Source: Candidatus Hydrogenedentota bacterium (lineage in GTDB: Bacteria > Hydrogenedentota > Hydrogenedentia > Hydrogenedentales > JAJRTN01). Taken from it: a stretch of 64,000 bases of DNA. The DNA is taken from NCBI GenBank assembly GCA_024278275.1, contig JAJRTN010000043.1:37221-101220 (forward strand). Direction: 5' to 3'. Of this stretch, positions 1 through 8,429 are shown one piece after another. The notes beneath the pieces were generated by a model, which was not told the DNA's origin, searched no databases, and was given only the letters and a program-made list of their open reading frames with translations. The position numbers were made by a program, and so were the translations under genes. Each line of letters opens with the position of its first letter. The first letter of the stretch is position 1.

Positions 1-1327
1 CCGTGGCGACGAGGGGAACCACGTTGATGCGAAAGGAGGCCTCCATCTCGTTGATGGTGGCCAGGTCGAGGGGGTCGGCCATGGCGAGGTAGACCGTGGC
101 GCCCTCGCGCCGAAGCGGTACGCAGCAACGCTTAAGGGCACTGCGCCGGGGCAGCAACTGGACCGTTTCCCGGTCGATGGCAGGCGAAGTGAAGTCGGCC
201 CGGGCCAGATGAAGCTGGCGGCACAGGGCACGGGCGATATCATCCTCGGTGGCGTTACCGCGCTTCAGCACCAGTGTGCCGAAACGCGCCCCGGTACGGC
301 GCTGCTCCTCCAGAACGGCGTCCCGCTGATGGGACGAAATAACGCCTGCTTCCACGAGCAGGGCGCCAAGCCGCAAAGGAGCCAGCATGTCTTCAACCCG
401 CGGAAGCGTTCGCGTTTCGGTGTTGGACGCGGTGTCCACAAGCGGTGTGCTCGGCGGGCTAAGCCGGGGAGCCTGCCCCCGCGCCGCGTCCCGGAGTGCC
501 CGGACCAGGGCGTCACAGGAGTCAAAACGGTCCTCGGGCCGCTTGGCCAAACCTCGCAGGAGCACCTGGTTCACGGTATGGGAAACACCGGGAACAGGCG
601 GGGCGGGTTTGAATTGGATCTGGGTGACGATGGAACCCTGGTGGAAGGGCGGGTGTCCGGAAAGAAGCTCATAGATACTTGCGGCAAAACTGTATTGATC
701 ACTTCGGGCGTCCAGCTCCTCCCCCATGAGCTGCTCAGGGCTGACATAGACCAGCGTACCGAAACTCAATTCCCCGGTAAGACGGTTGGTCACTTCCCGC
801 GCGGTGCGGGCAATGCCGAAGTCGGCCAACCGGGGTTCCCCCGTTGCATCGAGCAACATGTTCGCCGGCTTCACATCGCGGTGAAGCACCTCCTGGCCAT
901 GGGCATAATCCAGGGCGGCGCTGATGTCATGCAACCATGGCAACAGGTCATCGAGCGCGAGGGTGCCGCCCCGGTCGATCAGCACATCGGCGAGATTGGC
1001 CCCTTCCACGTACTCCATGGTAATGAAACGGGTGTCATCGGTTTCCCAAAAGGTGTATACCGCCAAAATATGGGGGTGGCGCAGCCGCCGGGTCAACAGC
1101 ACCTCGCGTTTGAGATCCGCCACGGCCCGGCGATCCTGCTGCAAGGTTTCCTTCAGCACCTTGCAGGCCACGGGATCGTTGTCGAGCTGGGCATCACGCG
1201 CAAGCCAGACCGAGCCGATGCCGCCCTGTCCCACGCAACGTTCCAAACGAAAGCGCTCCGCCAAAACGTCACCCGGCGACAAGATAAATGGTCTGTTGCC
1301 GGCTGGGTTACCCCCGTTTGGGGTCAT
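1..1327 (-). CDS. Ser/Thr protein kinase fused to a GspE/MshE N-terminal (MshEN) domain, C-terminus beyond window
   Basis: Seen: 442 residues are readable and the frame is still open at base 1, so the gene is partial. The kinase domain spans about residues 25-280. It has a glycine loop (VGQGGIGSV, 32-40), the ATP-binding lysine in VACKVL (Lys56), the catalytic loop LHRDVKPANML (Asp151), DFG at 169-171 and an SPEQ segment in place of APE at 196-199. A linker at about 285-315 leads into a GspE/MshE N-terminal domain (LGALLVEAGVISSHQRDAVLEEQ onward, about 318-440, split here as LGALLVEAG then VISSHQRDAV). Known: Hanks-type kinases phosphorylate Ser/Thr, and MshEN domains in some families bind cyclic di-GMP. 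Inference: a cytoplasmic kinase possibly gated by a nucleotide second messenger or tied to type II secretion/type IV pilus machinery. No transmembrane segment is seen in the visible part. The start at 1327 directly precedes the kinase core. Confidence 0.93.
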   Translation of the reverse strand, partial: MTPNGGNPAGNRPFILSPGDVLAERFRLERCVGQGGIGSVWLARDAQLDNDPVACKVLKETLQQDRRAVADLKREVLLTRRLRHPHILAVYTFWETDDTRFITMEYVEGANLADVLIDRGGTLALDDLLPWLHDISAALDYAHGQEVLHRDVKPANMLLDATGEPRLADFGIARTAREVTNRLTGELSFGTLVYVSPEQLMGEELDARSDQYSFAASIYELLSGHPPFHQGSIVTQIQFKPAPPVPGVSHTVNQVLLRGLAKRPEDRFDSCDALVRALRDAARGQAPRLSPPSTPLVDTASNTETRTLPRVEDMLAPLRLGALLVEAGVISSHQRDAVLEEQRRTGARFGTLVLKRGNATEDDIARALCRQLHLARADFTSPAIDRETVQLLPRRSALKRCCVPLRREGATVYLAMADPLDLATINEMEASFRINVVPLVAT

Positions 1328-1465
1328 GGGCACATCCTTATCCGGTTTGCGAGCCGTGTGTTCCACCAAGAGTCTAACAAGGGACCGGTGCCGGGTCAAT
1401 GGTGGACGCAGTGGACATAAAGTAAGCGTCCACGGCGTAATCTATCAAATGTTCATTCTCTTGAA

Positions 1466-1621
1466 TGTGGCACAGCCGCCCCCGGCTGTGAGGCCGATAG
1501 GTCTCACACCACCGGAGGTCAGGGGGACACAATCATTTCGGCATGATTCAGCGACTCTACTCAGCGACCGCTTTCAATTGGAGTCCCTGCGGACTCCACA
1601 GCCGGGGGCGGCTGTGCCACA
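1466..1621. repeat. Foldback repeat with perfect 25-bp inverted ends
   Basis: The 25 bases at 1466-1490 are repeated as an exact inverted copy at 1597-1621, with 106 bases between. Each arm itself contains a perfect 8-bp stem (CACAGCCG, four-base C-rich loop, CGGCTGTG). Near-identical single arms occur at 14376-14400 and 30947-30971, so this is a dispersed family. No transposase is inside. It may be a miniature mobile element or a REP-like intergenic hairpin. Confidence 0.8.
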
Positions 1622-1689
1622 AAAACAAAGCTCCTCCTCTTCCCAAGCCGGGGGCGACTGTGCCACAAAATAAAGCTCCTCCTCTTCCC
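1601..1689. repeat. Two tandem copies of a ~43-bp unit
   Basis: Copy one is at 1601-1644 and copy two at 1647-1689. They differ by a single G-to-A in the hairpin arm and a one-base change in the A-rich stretch. Each unit runs from the right arm of the foldback through AAAGCTCCTCCTCTTCCC. The second copy has lost the perfect stem. Confidence 0.75.
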
Positions 1690-1950
1690 TGTATTCGTTC
1701 CTGTCGCCCCCATTATCCCAGGGCGGGCAAGGGATGTCGTAAACGGTTACGACAAAGACCAGAGTCCATCGCCACGGACCGTCCACTTAGTCTACTTAGT
1801 CCACTCCGTCCACCGACCTGGAATGGGTGGAACCGGCCGGGGAATGAGGTGACGTGCGGAGAGCACCCCCGTGAATGGATAATGCAGGAAATCGTCTGGT
1901 TGGGTGCGAACCGACAGGGTGATGGAAAGAAAGTGACCGGAGGACATGTC

Positions 1951-4404
1951 ATGAAGACCAACGGAATGCCCCTATGGGCGTTGGCGGCCCTGGTAGTGGC
2001 CGGAGCGGCCCTCAGCGCCCACGGTGAATACACCATGCACGGCCGCGTCAGCTACGATGGCGGCGCCACGCTGGTTCGTGGCGCGGAGGAGGCGGACTGG
2101 AGCTTTGCCACGGTAAACACGCTTGTTTTGCCGGGTGATGTGATCTGGGCGGACAAAGGCGGTATGCTCGAACTGGAACTGCCCCGGGGCGTTTTTCTCC
2201 GCATGGCCGACGCAACCAAGGTCGAACTGGTTGGCCTGGAGCCCGGGGCGGTGTTACGCGGCTGGCAGGGTTCCTACTACGTTCAGCGGCTCAGCCGCTC
2301 CGCGGGAGACTTTCGTTTCGTGACCCCCGCGTGCACGGTGGAAATCCAACCGGACAGCGCCGTGCGTATTGACGTGGTCGGCGATGGCGCCACCACGGTA
2401 ACGGTGCGTTGGGGTCGTGCGCTCGTGCGCACCGATCAGTCCGACGTCACGATCCTGGAGACCGGCCGGCGCGCGTGGGTGTACCCTGGCTTCATGCCGT
2501 CTTTTCCGGCGGCTTTCGACCGGGCGGGGGACGACGCCTTCGACCGATGGAACCGTGAGCGGGCGGAACGGTTGGCCACCGGTGGCCGGGTCACGCCCAC
2601 GCCGCGACCGGTAGATGATGACGTTATCGGTCTGGCTGACCTCGACAACTACGGCGATTGGGTGATTGTGGACAGCCAGCCGGTTTGGCGGCCCACGGTG
2701 GTGGTGGACTACGTGCCCTATCGCTACGGTCGCTGGAGCTACACGGTGGGCATTGGTAACGTGTGGGTGGGGCATTACCCCTTCGCCTATACGACCAGCC
2801 ACTACGGCCGTTGGAATTACACCAGCCATTATGGCTGGGTATGGGCCTATGACCCCGTTTGGAGTCCTGCCTGGGCGGCCACGATCCGCTGTGGGGATTA
2901 CTTCGTGTGGAGTCCCATCGGCTACGGCTACGAACCGGTCTACACTTCGGGATGGTCGTACTTCAGCTACGGCGGACTGCGCTTCGGGCACTATGCGACC
3001 TCTTATGTGCTGGCCTCCGACCTGTATGGAGACTACGGATATGTCCATTACGCGGATCCCCGGATCTTCACCGAAGGATTCTTCGCGATAAACCAGCCCT
3101 CAATTTGGCGGATCCACCAGGGCCCGCATCCCGGCCGCTACGGCTACATCCCCTATCGTGGCAATGGACTCCGCTATGCCAGCTATACGCCAAACCGGAC
3201 CTTACGTGGCCTGACCACCCTGCGCGGGGCGGATCGGGAAGCCCGTGACCATGCCCGGCAACTTGAGGGCCGATCGGGCCGAAGTGATTTCCGCCGTGTC
3301 GCGGTCAACAGCAGACGCGGACAGCGCACGGCATCGGGCACGCGTGACCGAAGCGCGCGTGTCCGCACCTTGCGCATCGCTCGGGAGACACCCAGCTATG
3401 AACGCGCCACGCGCACGAAGCCGGAGAACGCCCTTCGCGCCCGGGACACCGTGCGCCGTACCCGGGAGCGCCCGGCTGGTGACCGTGGCAACGGCGAAAC
3501 CCGGGTGGCCCGACGTGTCGGCGGCGATGACGGCCGCATGACGATTCGCCCGGTGCGCGAGAGCAGCTCCAACACACGGGTATACCGGCCGGTGAGAACT
3601 CCCATCGCGGAAACACGGGTGCGCCGTGAAGTGCGCCGAACCACGTCGGATTCCGGACGCGGCACTGTCCATTCCACGGAATCCACCAGCCGACGAACCC
3701 CGGCTTCCTCACGTACGACGGCTCGTACCATGGTACGCCGTGAAACCCGGACAGGCGAAGCCGGCGTCGCGTCGCGGGCGGACTCGCGGATCACGCGCCG
3801 TGAAACCTCCGGCGACGGAGAGCGCACTTCGGCACCGACACGGATCACGACCCGCCGTCCGGTGGTGAACACCACGGGCGCGAACAATGGATCAAGTCGC
3901 GCCGCCCACGGGCCAACGCGGGATAACACGCGAACCAACCTGTCGCGCACCATGACGCGCCGCGAGGTCTCGCGAACCGAGCCCCGTTCGTCCGGAACGG
4001 CGCGGACACCCTCGCAGACACCGGTGCGCCGAAGCATACCCACCACAACTTCGCGGACGCGAACGCCATCGACGCATACCCGCGAGGCAACGTCCCCCCG
4101 GCGCACCATCACGCGGCGCGAGGTAACGCCGCGGCCAAGCGTGCGCTCCACCCCCGCGACGTCCCCGCGCTCAAGCCGCCCGTCGCCTCCGCCATCGGTA
4201 ACGCGAAGCCGGCCGGCCCCGTCGTTCCCCGCCCGGTCGGGCAGGTCCGGCGCATCACGGTCAAGCCGGCCGGCCGAACCGCCGTCGATCTCCCGCGGCA
4301 CCTCGTTCAGCCGCCCCTCGGCGGCGCGGTCCGGCACCCACGGCGGGTCCAGGTCTTTTTCAACCTCCGGCCGCTCCGGCGGTTCACGTGGCGGACGGCG
4401 ATAA
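1951..4404 (+). CDS. Secreted FecR-like / DUF6600-type protein with a long Arg/Ser/Thr-rich tail
   Basis: Seen: 817 residues. ATG at 1951 follows GGAGGACATGTC and opens a signal peptide (hydrophobic LWALAALVVAGAALSAHG). Residues about 35-150 resemble a FecR-type domain (VLPGDVIWADKGGMLELELP). Residues about 230-415 are extremely rich in Trp, Tyr and Gly (YGRWNYTSHYGWVWAYDP), as in DUF6600 proteins. From about residue 418 to the end the chain is basic and low in complexity, with recurring TMTRREV/RITRRET-like units and an RGGRR end. Inference: an exported envelope protein; the cationic tail could bind nucleic acid, polysaccharide or the acidic lipoprotein encoded 34 bases downstream, probably on the same transcript. 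An upstream extension of the frame to 1543 crosses repeat DNA and was rejected. The exact role is unknown. Confidence 0.8.
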   Translation: MKTNGMPLWALAALVVAGAALSAHGEYTMHGRVSYDGGATLVRGAEEADWSFATVNTLVLPGDVIWADKGGMLELELPRGVFLRMADATKVELVGLEPGAVLRGWQGSYYVQRLSRSAGDFRFVTPACTVEIQPDSAVRIDVVGDGATTVTVRWGRALVRTDQSDVTILETGRRAWVYPGFMPSFPAAFDRAGDDAFDRWNRERAERLATGGRVTPTPRPVDDDVIGLADLDNYGDWVIVDSQPVWRPTVVVDYVPYRYGRWSYTVGIGNVWVGHYPFAYTTSHYGRWNYTSHYGWVWAYDPVWSPAWAATIRCGDYFVWSPIGYGYEPVYTSGWSYFSYGGLRFGHYATSYVLASDLYGDYGYVHYADPRIFTEGFFAINQPSIWRIHQGPHPGRYGYIPYRGNGLRYASYTPNRTLRGLTTLRGADREARDHARQLEGRSGRSDFRRVAVNSRRGQRTASGTRDRSARVRTLRIARETPSYERATRTKPENALRARDTVRRTRERPAGDRGNGETRVARRVGGDDGRMTIRPVRESSSNTRVYRPVRTPIAETRVRREVRRTTSDSGRGTVHSTESTSRRTPASSRTTARTMVRRETRTGEAGVASRADSRITRRETSGDGERTSAPTRITTRRPVVNTTGANNGSSRAAHGPTRDNTRTNLSRTMTRREVSRTEPRSSGTARTPSQTPVRRSIPTTTSRTRTPSTHTREATSPRRTITRREVTPRPSVRSTPATSPRSSRPSPPPSVTRSRPAPSFPARSGRSGASRSSRPAEPPSISRGTSFSRPSAARSGTHGGSRSFSTSGRSGGSRGGRR

Positions 4405-4438
4405 TGACGGAACCCTTTTGAACCAGGAGGACAACGGA

Positions 4439-5326
4439 ATGAGCAAGCATCGGTCATGGAAGACAAAGGGGGCCGTCGTGGGCATCCTCATGGGCGTCAC
4501 CGCCCTCCTCGCGGGCTGTCCGACCTCGGTGGAATACGACCTGGGCCTGGCGGACGGCTTCGCCGAGGACGGGGACTATTGGAACGGTTACTGGGCCAGT
4601 TGGGACACGCTGGACGGCAGTCCCATCCTCTATGATGTCAGCGACATCCCGTTTATTGATGATTACAGCTATGACGCGGGGTATTGGGACGGCGTGTGGT
4701 ATGCCTACAACGACGGCTACTTTACGGCCTACGATTATGCCTTCGCCATCGGTTTCAGCGAGGGCTACGACATCGCCTTCAACGCAGGCTGGGAAACCTT
4801 TCTGGCCAACGACCGCCACGTCGAATGGCTCGACGGGGGGTTCAGCGACGGCTACCACGACGGCTTCTCCGAAGGCCGTATCTTTGGCGCCTGGGACTAT
4901 GACAGCGGATGGGACTTCAACTGGCTGGACGCACTGCTGGATTACTGGTCGGGCACCGATCTTGAACTGCCCGGCCTGGGCATCGGCACCGGTGAATTCG
5001 GCCCGGTCATTCTCTACGAATATGGAACGGACCCGTACGACGTGATTGCCAAGGACGCGCCGCGCCCCTCGCGGGCAAAGCACTTCAGCCAAACCGCGGC
5101 ACGAGCGAAACGCGGCGCGAAGCAGCTTCCCGATTCGACGGGCGCCATCTACCGTCCCCTGATTGGCGAAGCGGCGGACGAACTGAACGTGCTTCCGGCG
5201 TTCAGCCCGAGAAGCGACCTGCCCCTGCAACTCACCAGCACCTGGCTGGAACGCATCGAGGATTACACGTACGCCATGGGGGCCTCGGTCAAGGCCAAGC
5301 GGTCCCGTGCCGATAAGAAGCAGTAG
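4439..5326 (+). CDS. Acidic, aromatic lipoprotein with GYxxG-type repeats
   Basis: Seen: 295 residues. ATG at 4439 follows AGGAGGACAACGGA. The signal peptide ends in a lipobox (VTALLAGC) with the lipidated Cys near residue 25. The mature N-terminal half is dominated by Asp, Gly, Tyr and Trp in loose repeats (YDAGYWDGVWYAYNDGYF; LDGGFSDGYHDGFSEG). The C-terminal third is more ordinary and basic. It lies 34 bases after the arginine-rich protein and is followed by a terminator, so the two form a small transcription unit. The opposite charge of the pair suggests that they interact (inference). I do not recognise a named family, and no enzymatic motif is visible. Confidence 0.75.
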   Translation: MSKHRSWKTKGAVVGILMGVTALLAGCPTSVEYDLGLADGFAEDGDYWNGYWASWDTLDGSPILYDVSDIPFIDDYSYDAGYWDGVWYAYNDGYFTAYDYAFAIGFSEGYDIAFNAGWETFLANDRHVEWLDGGFSDGYHDGFSEGRIFGAWDYDSGWDFNWLDALLDYWSGTDLELPGLGIGTGEFGPVILYEYGTDPYDVIAKDAPRPSRAKHFSQTAARAKRGAKQLPDSTGAIYRPLIGEAADELNVLPAFSPRSDLPLQLTSTWLERIEDYTYAMGASVKAKRSRADKKQ

Positions 5327-5352
5327 TTGGAATCCATGCAGCATCCTCGGCG

Positions 5353-5391
5353 CCCCCGCCGGTCACCGTTGGCCGACGGGGGTTGTCCTTT
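5353..5391 (+). terminator. Rho-independent terminator after the lipoprotein gene
   Basis: A stem of CCCCCGCCGG (5353-5362) pairs with CCGACGGGGG (5373-5382) with one G-U wobble. It is followed by the T-rich stretch TTGTCCTTTCC. It starts 27 bases after the stop at 5326 and would end the 1951-5326 unit. Confidence 0.65.
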
Positions 5392-5424
5392 CCATGCGGG
5401 GCGGCCACGGCGAAAGAAAAACTT

Positions 5425-6240
5425 TCAGCCGCCCCATTCCATGGAAAGGGCTCCATAGCCCACGACGCGCTGATAGTCACCGGAAGCGCGGGCGCTGGTG
5501 CGGTAATCGAGGAGCCGCCAGTCCGTGGCGCCCCGCTCAAGGGCACAGGCCATGGCACATACAACGGCGGTGGCACCGCACATGGAAGACAGCCCCTGTT
5601 CGCACTCCCGGATCACCTCACGGCAATCCCGGCGCAGCACGCACGCCAGCGTGGCCTGGTCCATGGCGTTGGCCCGTTCTTCCGGCAGGTAATGGGAAAG
5701 GTCCGTCGAGGCAATGACCAAGTCCCCCGGATCCAGCATCGATGCGAGGTACTTGCCCAGTTGCACGTGTTCTTCACCGGGGTCCGACCCGAACAGAATC
5801 GGCACGATGGGTATCTCTCCCAGCACCACCTGCACAAAGGGCAGCAGCACTTCCAGGCAATGTTCGTCCCGGTGCGCGGAAGCAATGTCGGCCCGTCCAT
5901 CCTCCCCCAGTTTCCGCAGGAACGCCTGGTCCACCGGCAGGCCGCCCAGGGGCGTTTCGAAGCAATCTTCCGTCGGCAGGGCCGTCCCCTCGAAGGGAAG
6001 GCGATGGGAGCGTCCCAACAGCAACACGCGCCCCGGTTGCTTTCCCCGGACCCGGGCAAAAGCGTGCCCGGCGGTGGCGCCCGAGTAGAGATAGCCGGCA
6101 TGGGGCGCGATGATCGCGGCAACCCGGTCGGGGTCCGGTTCGAGGTCCGCTTCTTCCAGGTATCTCATAACGGATTCCCGGAGCGCTTGCGGGCCGGCCT
6201 CATAGAACATGCCCGCGACCACAGGATGGCGTATCAACAT
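5425..6240 (-). CDS. amrB: MEMO1-family protein (AmmeMemoRadiSam system protein B type)
   Basis: Seen: 271 residues. The start at 6240 has a strong ribosome site (GGGAGGGGATTAAA before ATG) and begins MLIRHPVVAGMFYEAGP, the usual start of the family. Conserved blocks follow: IIAPHAGYLYSGATAGHAF, LLGRSHRLPFEG, the acidic/His pair HRDEHCLEVLLPF, and STDLSHYLP. Known: MEMO1 proteins have a dioxygenase-like fold with His metal-site residues, and in bacteria they often sit beside AMMECR1 and a radical SAM gene. Neither partner is in this window, so this is a stand-alone copy. The frame stays open 141 bases further upstream, but that extension lacks family similarity and a ribosome site. The biochemical role is not established. 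Confidence 0.88.
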   Translation of the reverse strand: MLIRHPVVAGMFYEAGPQALRESVMRYLEEADLEPDPDRVAAIIAPHAGYLYSGATAGHAFARVRGKQPGRVLLLGRSHRLPFEGTALPTEDCFETPLGGLPVDQAFLRKLGEDGRADIASAHRDEHCLEVLLPFVQVVLGEIPIVPILFGSDPGEEHVQLGKYLASMLDPGDLVIASTDLSHYLPEERANAMDQATLACVLRRDCREVIRECEQGLSSMCGATAVVCAMACALERGATDWRLLDYRTSARASGDYQRVVGYGALSMEWGG

Positions 6241-6550
6241 TTTAATCCCCTCCCGTGCCTGACGATCATACCGCCTTCCCCCCAGCGTACCACCACGCTC
6301 CGCGCCCGTCAAAGGGAAAAGGTATGCGTTTACGGGTTTGTCTCCAGGAAGCAGAACACAGGCCTGTATGGTCGCCCGCACCCTTTTCGGTCATTCCGAA
6401 CGTACACCCGGTTTACATCCCCATCGGTAACGTGGCCGGGAACACCCATTGCCTCCGAAAGGGTAGATTTTGGTCGTGCAGCGCAGACATTCGGAGGAAA
6501 TCCTATGGTTTTGGAGGATATGGGGAGCGGGTCGGCCCCGCTCGTGTCTG
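6241..6550. other. Intergenic spacer with a GC-rich hairpin
   Basis: The spacer lies between the PIG-L stop and the start of the MEMO1 gene, both on the minus strand. A 7-bp perfect stem (GAGCGGG 6525-6531 / CCCGCTC 6537-6543) sits just below the PIG-L stop. It has no T tract on the minus strand, so I do not call it a terminator. Nothing else is recognised. Confidence 0.5.
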
Positions 6551-7285
6551 TTACAGTAAATGGCGAAACAGCATGAACCCCTCTGCCGCGGCGACGGAGA
6601 CTTCGCTGCCGCGCAGGCGCGCCATGTGCTCCACGTTTTCGATGCTGGAGTGGTGGACCGCGTCGCGCATCTGGGATCGGTGCATGAAAAGGGCGGCCAG
6701 TTTCCGCTCCAGGTAGTCCGAAATATCGACGTAGAAATTCGGGTGGAATTTCTCCCGCTCCAAACTCCAGAAGAGGGAGGTGTTGTTGTATCCCAGCACC
6801 AGGGGCTGCACGGGCTTGATGTCGGGCACCCCCGGCCGCGCTGCCGTGAAGGCCGCCCGGAAAACCGCCTCGTGGTCCTGGTTGTAGGACGACACGGGGA
6901 TGGCGAGCATGGTCGGCCGCAGGCGGTTCAGGGAGAGGCGGGCGGTTTCCTCGAATTGGGCGATGAGATCGCGCCGGGGCAGGGCGTCCAGGCGGAGGTG
7001 GCTTTCCGCGTCGCGGTAGAGGATTTCGTGGTCGTCCACCTTCAGGTATTCCATGGCCGCCAGGAACTCTTTTTCCCGCGTGCTCCCTTCGACCTGGTGG
7101 CCGGTGCCGTCGAAATGCTTCAGCGTGCCAACGGACACGCAGATCACGTAGACCTCGCCCCCGAGATCCTTGATACGCGCCATGGTGCCCGCGCAGCCGA
7201 AGCTCTCATCGTCGGCATGGGGAGAGATAACCAGCAAACGCTGTTTCGACAGGTATTCATCGGCGGGGGTCGAGATGCTTTTCAC
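6551..7285 (-). CDS. PIG-L (LmbE-like) family deacetylase
   Basis: Seen: 244 residues. The GTG start at 7285 has GAGGAG seven bases upstream. Near residue 20 is the family signature PHADDESFGCAG, which supplies the Asp/His/Asp zinc site. SSYNQDHEAVFRAAF in the second half carries the conserved His of the HxxH/DHxAV region. Known: the family removes N-acetyl groups from GlcNAc-containing substrates. It is the last gene of a four-gene glycan operon and overlaps the upstream glycosyltransferase by 29 bases, so it probably deacetylates an amino sugar in the same product. The substrate cannot be named from sequence. Confidence 0.9.
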   Translation of the reverse strand: MKSISTPADEYLSKQRLLVISPHADDESFGCAGTMARIKDLGGEVYVICVSVGTLKHFDGTGHQVEGSTREKEFLAAMEYLKVDDHEILYRDAESHLRLDALPRRDLIAQFEETARLSLNRLRPTMLAIPVSSYNQDHEAVFRAAFTAARPGVPDIKPVQPLVLGYNNTSLFWSLEREKFHPNFYVDISDYLERKLAALFMHRSQMRDAVHHSSIENVEHMARLRGSEVSVAAAEGFMLFRHLL

Positions 7286-8354
7286 GAATCAACTCCTCGT
7301 ACAGGTTCTCGATACGGCGAACCATTTCTTCCAGGCTGAAATAGGGCACCACCTTGGCGTGGGCCGTGGCGCCCATGAAGCGCAAACGTTCCGGCGCGCG
7401 CAGCAATTCCACCACCCCGCCGGCCAGGGCGTCGGCGTCCCGCGGGGGGACGAGCAGGCCCGTCTCCCCGTCGTCCACCACGTCCGGGATGCCGCCCACC
7501 CGGCTCGCCACGACGGGGGTCTCCGCCGCGCCCGCCTCCAGCAGTACGCGGCCCATGCCTTCATTGACCGACGGTACCACCAGCACGTCCAATGCGGCCA
7601 TGAGTGCGGGCACGTCATGGCGTTGGCCCAGAAAGCGAAAACGGTCGCCCAGGGGCGCGGCCTGTTTCCGCAGCCGGTCTCCCTCGCCGCCCCGTCCCGC
7701 CAGCACGAAACGGGCATTCGGCATCTCCCGCGCGATGCGTTCGGCGGCCTCGACAAAATACGCAAAGCCCTTCACCGGTTCAAGCCGCCCCACCCCGCCC
7801 ACCAGGGGCGTGTCCCCCACGATGCCCAGTGCCCGCCGCGTTTCCTCGCGCCCGGCGATGGCCTTGGCATAGGGCGACGTGTCGATGCCGCTGAAGATCA
7901 CCCGGTACTGGTCCCGCCGGCCGATGTCCTCGGCCAGGTGCTCCTCAACGCCCCCCGGCGTCAGTTCAATGATCCGGTCGGTGCGCCGCGCGGCGTGGCG
8001 TTCCATCCACACATAGGCTCGCGTCATTACCTTGCTGAAGTACCCGTGAAAGATGTTGCCGTGGGGCGTGTGTACCACGATGGGAACCCCCGCCCGCTCC
8101 GCCGCGAGCCGACCCAGGAAACCGGCCTTCGAGGTGTGGGTATGGACAATGTCGTAGCGCCCTTCCCGGAAACGCCGGACCAGCCGCCGAAAGGTGATGA
8201 AGTCCCGCAGCGGCGCGGGATTGCGCAGCAACAGGGGCTCGTGGAGGATGGGGATCCCCGCCGCCGTGACCGTGTCTTCCAAACTGCCTTCGTCTTTTCG
8301 GGGGCAACCCGCGATAAGGTCCACCTCAAAGCGCCTGTGATTTGCCAGGCGCAC
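7257..8354 (-). CDS. Family 4 glycosyltransferase, longest intact frame (N-terminus cut by an in-frame TAA)
   Basis: Seen: 365 residues from a GTG at 8354, with the typical GT-B/GT4 layout. The N-terminal half contains DIVHTHTSKAGFLGRLAAE and VVHTPHGN. The C-terminal half contains VGGVGRLEPVKGFAYFVEA, VLAGRGGEGDRL and the EX7E donor-site motif VPSVNEGMGRVLLEAGAAETPVVA, with ETGLLVPPRD after it. The true start is almost certainly the GTG at 8429, which overlaps the upstream stop (GTGA). Translation from there reads VKRYHVAHVITRLCRGGAQ, then TAA (8370-8372), then NTFHTVRLANHR. The family consensus at that point is GGAQENT, so one GAA-to-TAA change explains the stop. Reinitiation at 8354 would give a protein lacking the first beta-strand. 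It may be inactive, read through, or a sequencing error. Confidence 0.85.
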   Translation of the reverse strand: MRLANHRRFEVDLIAGCPRKDEGSLEDTVTAAGIPILHEPLLLRNPAPLRDFITFRRLVRRFREGRYDIVHTHTSKAGFLGRLAAERAGVPIVVHTPHGNIFHGYFSKVMTRAYVWMERHAARRTDRIIELTPGGVEEHLAEDIGRRDQYRVIFSGIDTSPYAKAIAGREETRRALGIVGDTPLVGGVGRLEPVKGFAYFVEAAERIAREMPNARFVLAGRGGEGDRLRKQAAPLGDRFRFLGQRHDVPALMAALDVLVVPSVNEGMGRVLLEAGAAETPVVASRVGGIPDVVDDGETGLLVPPRDADALAGGVVELLRAPERLRFMGATAHAKVVPYFSLEEMVRRIENLYEELIREKHLDPRR

Positions 8355-8429
8355 CGTGTGAAAGGTGTTTTACTGCGCGCCGCCCCGACACAGGCGGGTG
8401 ATGACATGGGCCACATGATAGCGCTTCAC
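8355..8429 (-). pseudogene. Detached 5' end of the glycosyltransferase gene (20 codons including a premature TAA)
   Basis: The GTG at 8427-8429 overlaps the TGA (8426-8428) of the preceding glycosyltransferase, exactly as the other genes in this operon overlap. The 19 sense codons encode the conserved first strand and glycine loop (HVITRLCRGGAQ) of a GT4 enzyme. The frame is ended by TAA at 8370-8372 and resumes in the same frame immediately, so no indel is involved. Confidence 0.85.

Larger units (their letters stand above)
1328..1950. other. Intergenic region with repeats, no gene seen
   Basis: This spacer separates two divergently oriented genes. It holds the 1466-1621 foldback, a tandem repeat at 1601-1689 and, at about 1784-1818, short repeats of the GTCCACTTAGTC/GTCCACTCCGTC type that recur at about 11358-11393. 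No reading frame in it resembles a protein. Promoters for the flanking genes must lie here, but I could not assign one with confidence. Confidence 0.6.

Noticed and set aside
209..1420. A 403-codon plus-strand frame opposite the kinase gene
   Set aside because: It is antisense to a kinase with all catalytic motifs, and its translation is repetitive in Gly/Arg/Pro with no family features. In GC-rich DNA such shadow frames are expected.
1543..1950. N-terminal extension of the FecR-like protein
   Set aside because: The extension is translated from the foldback and tandem repeats, has no ribosome site, and would bury the signal peptide at 1951.
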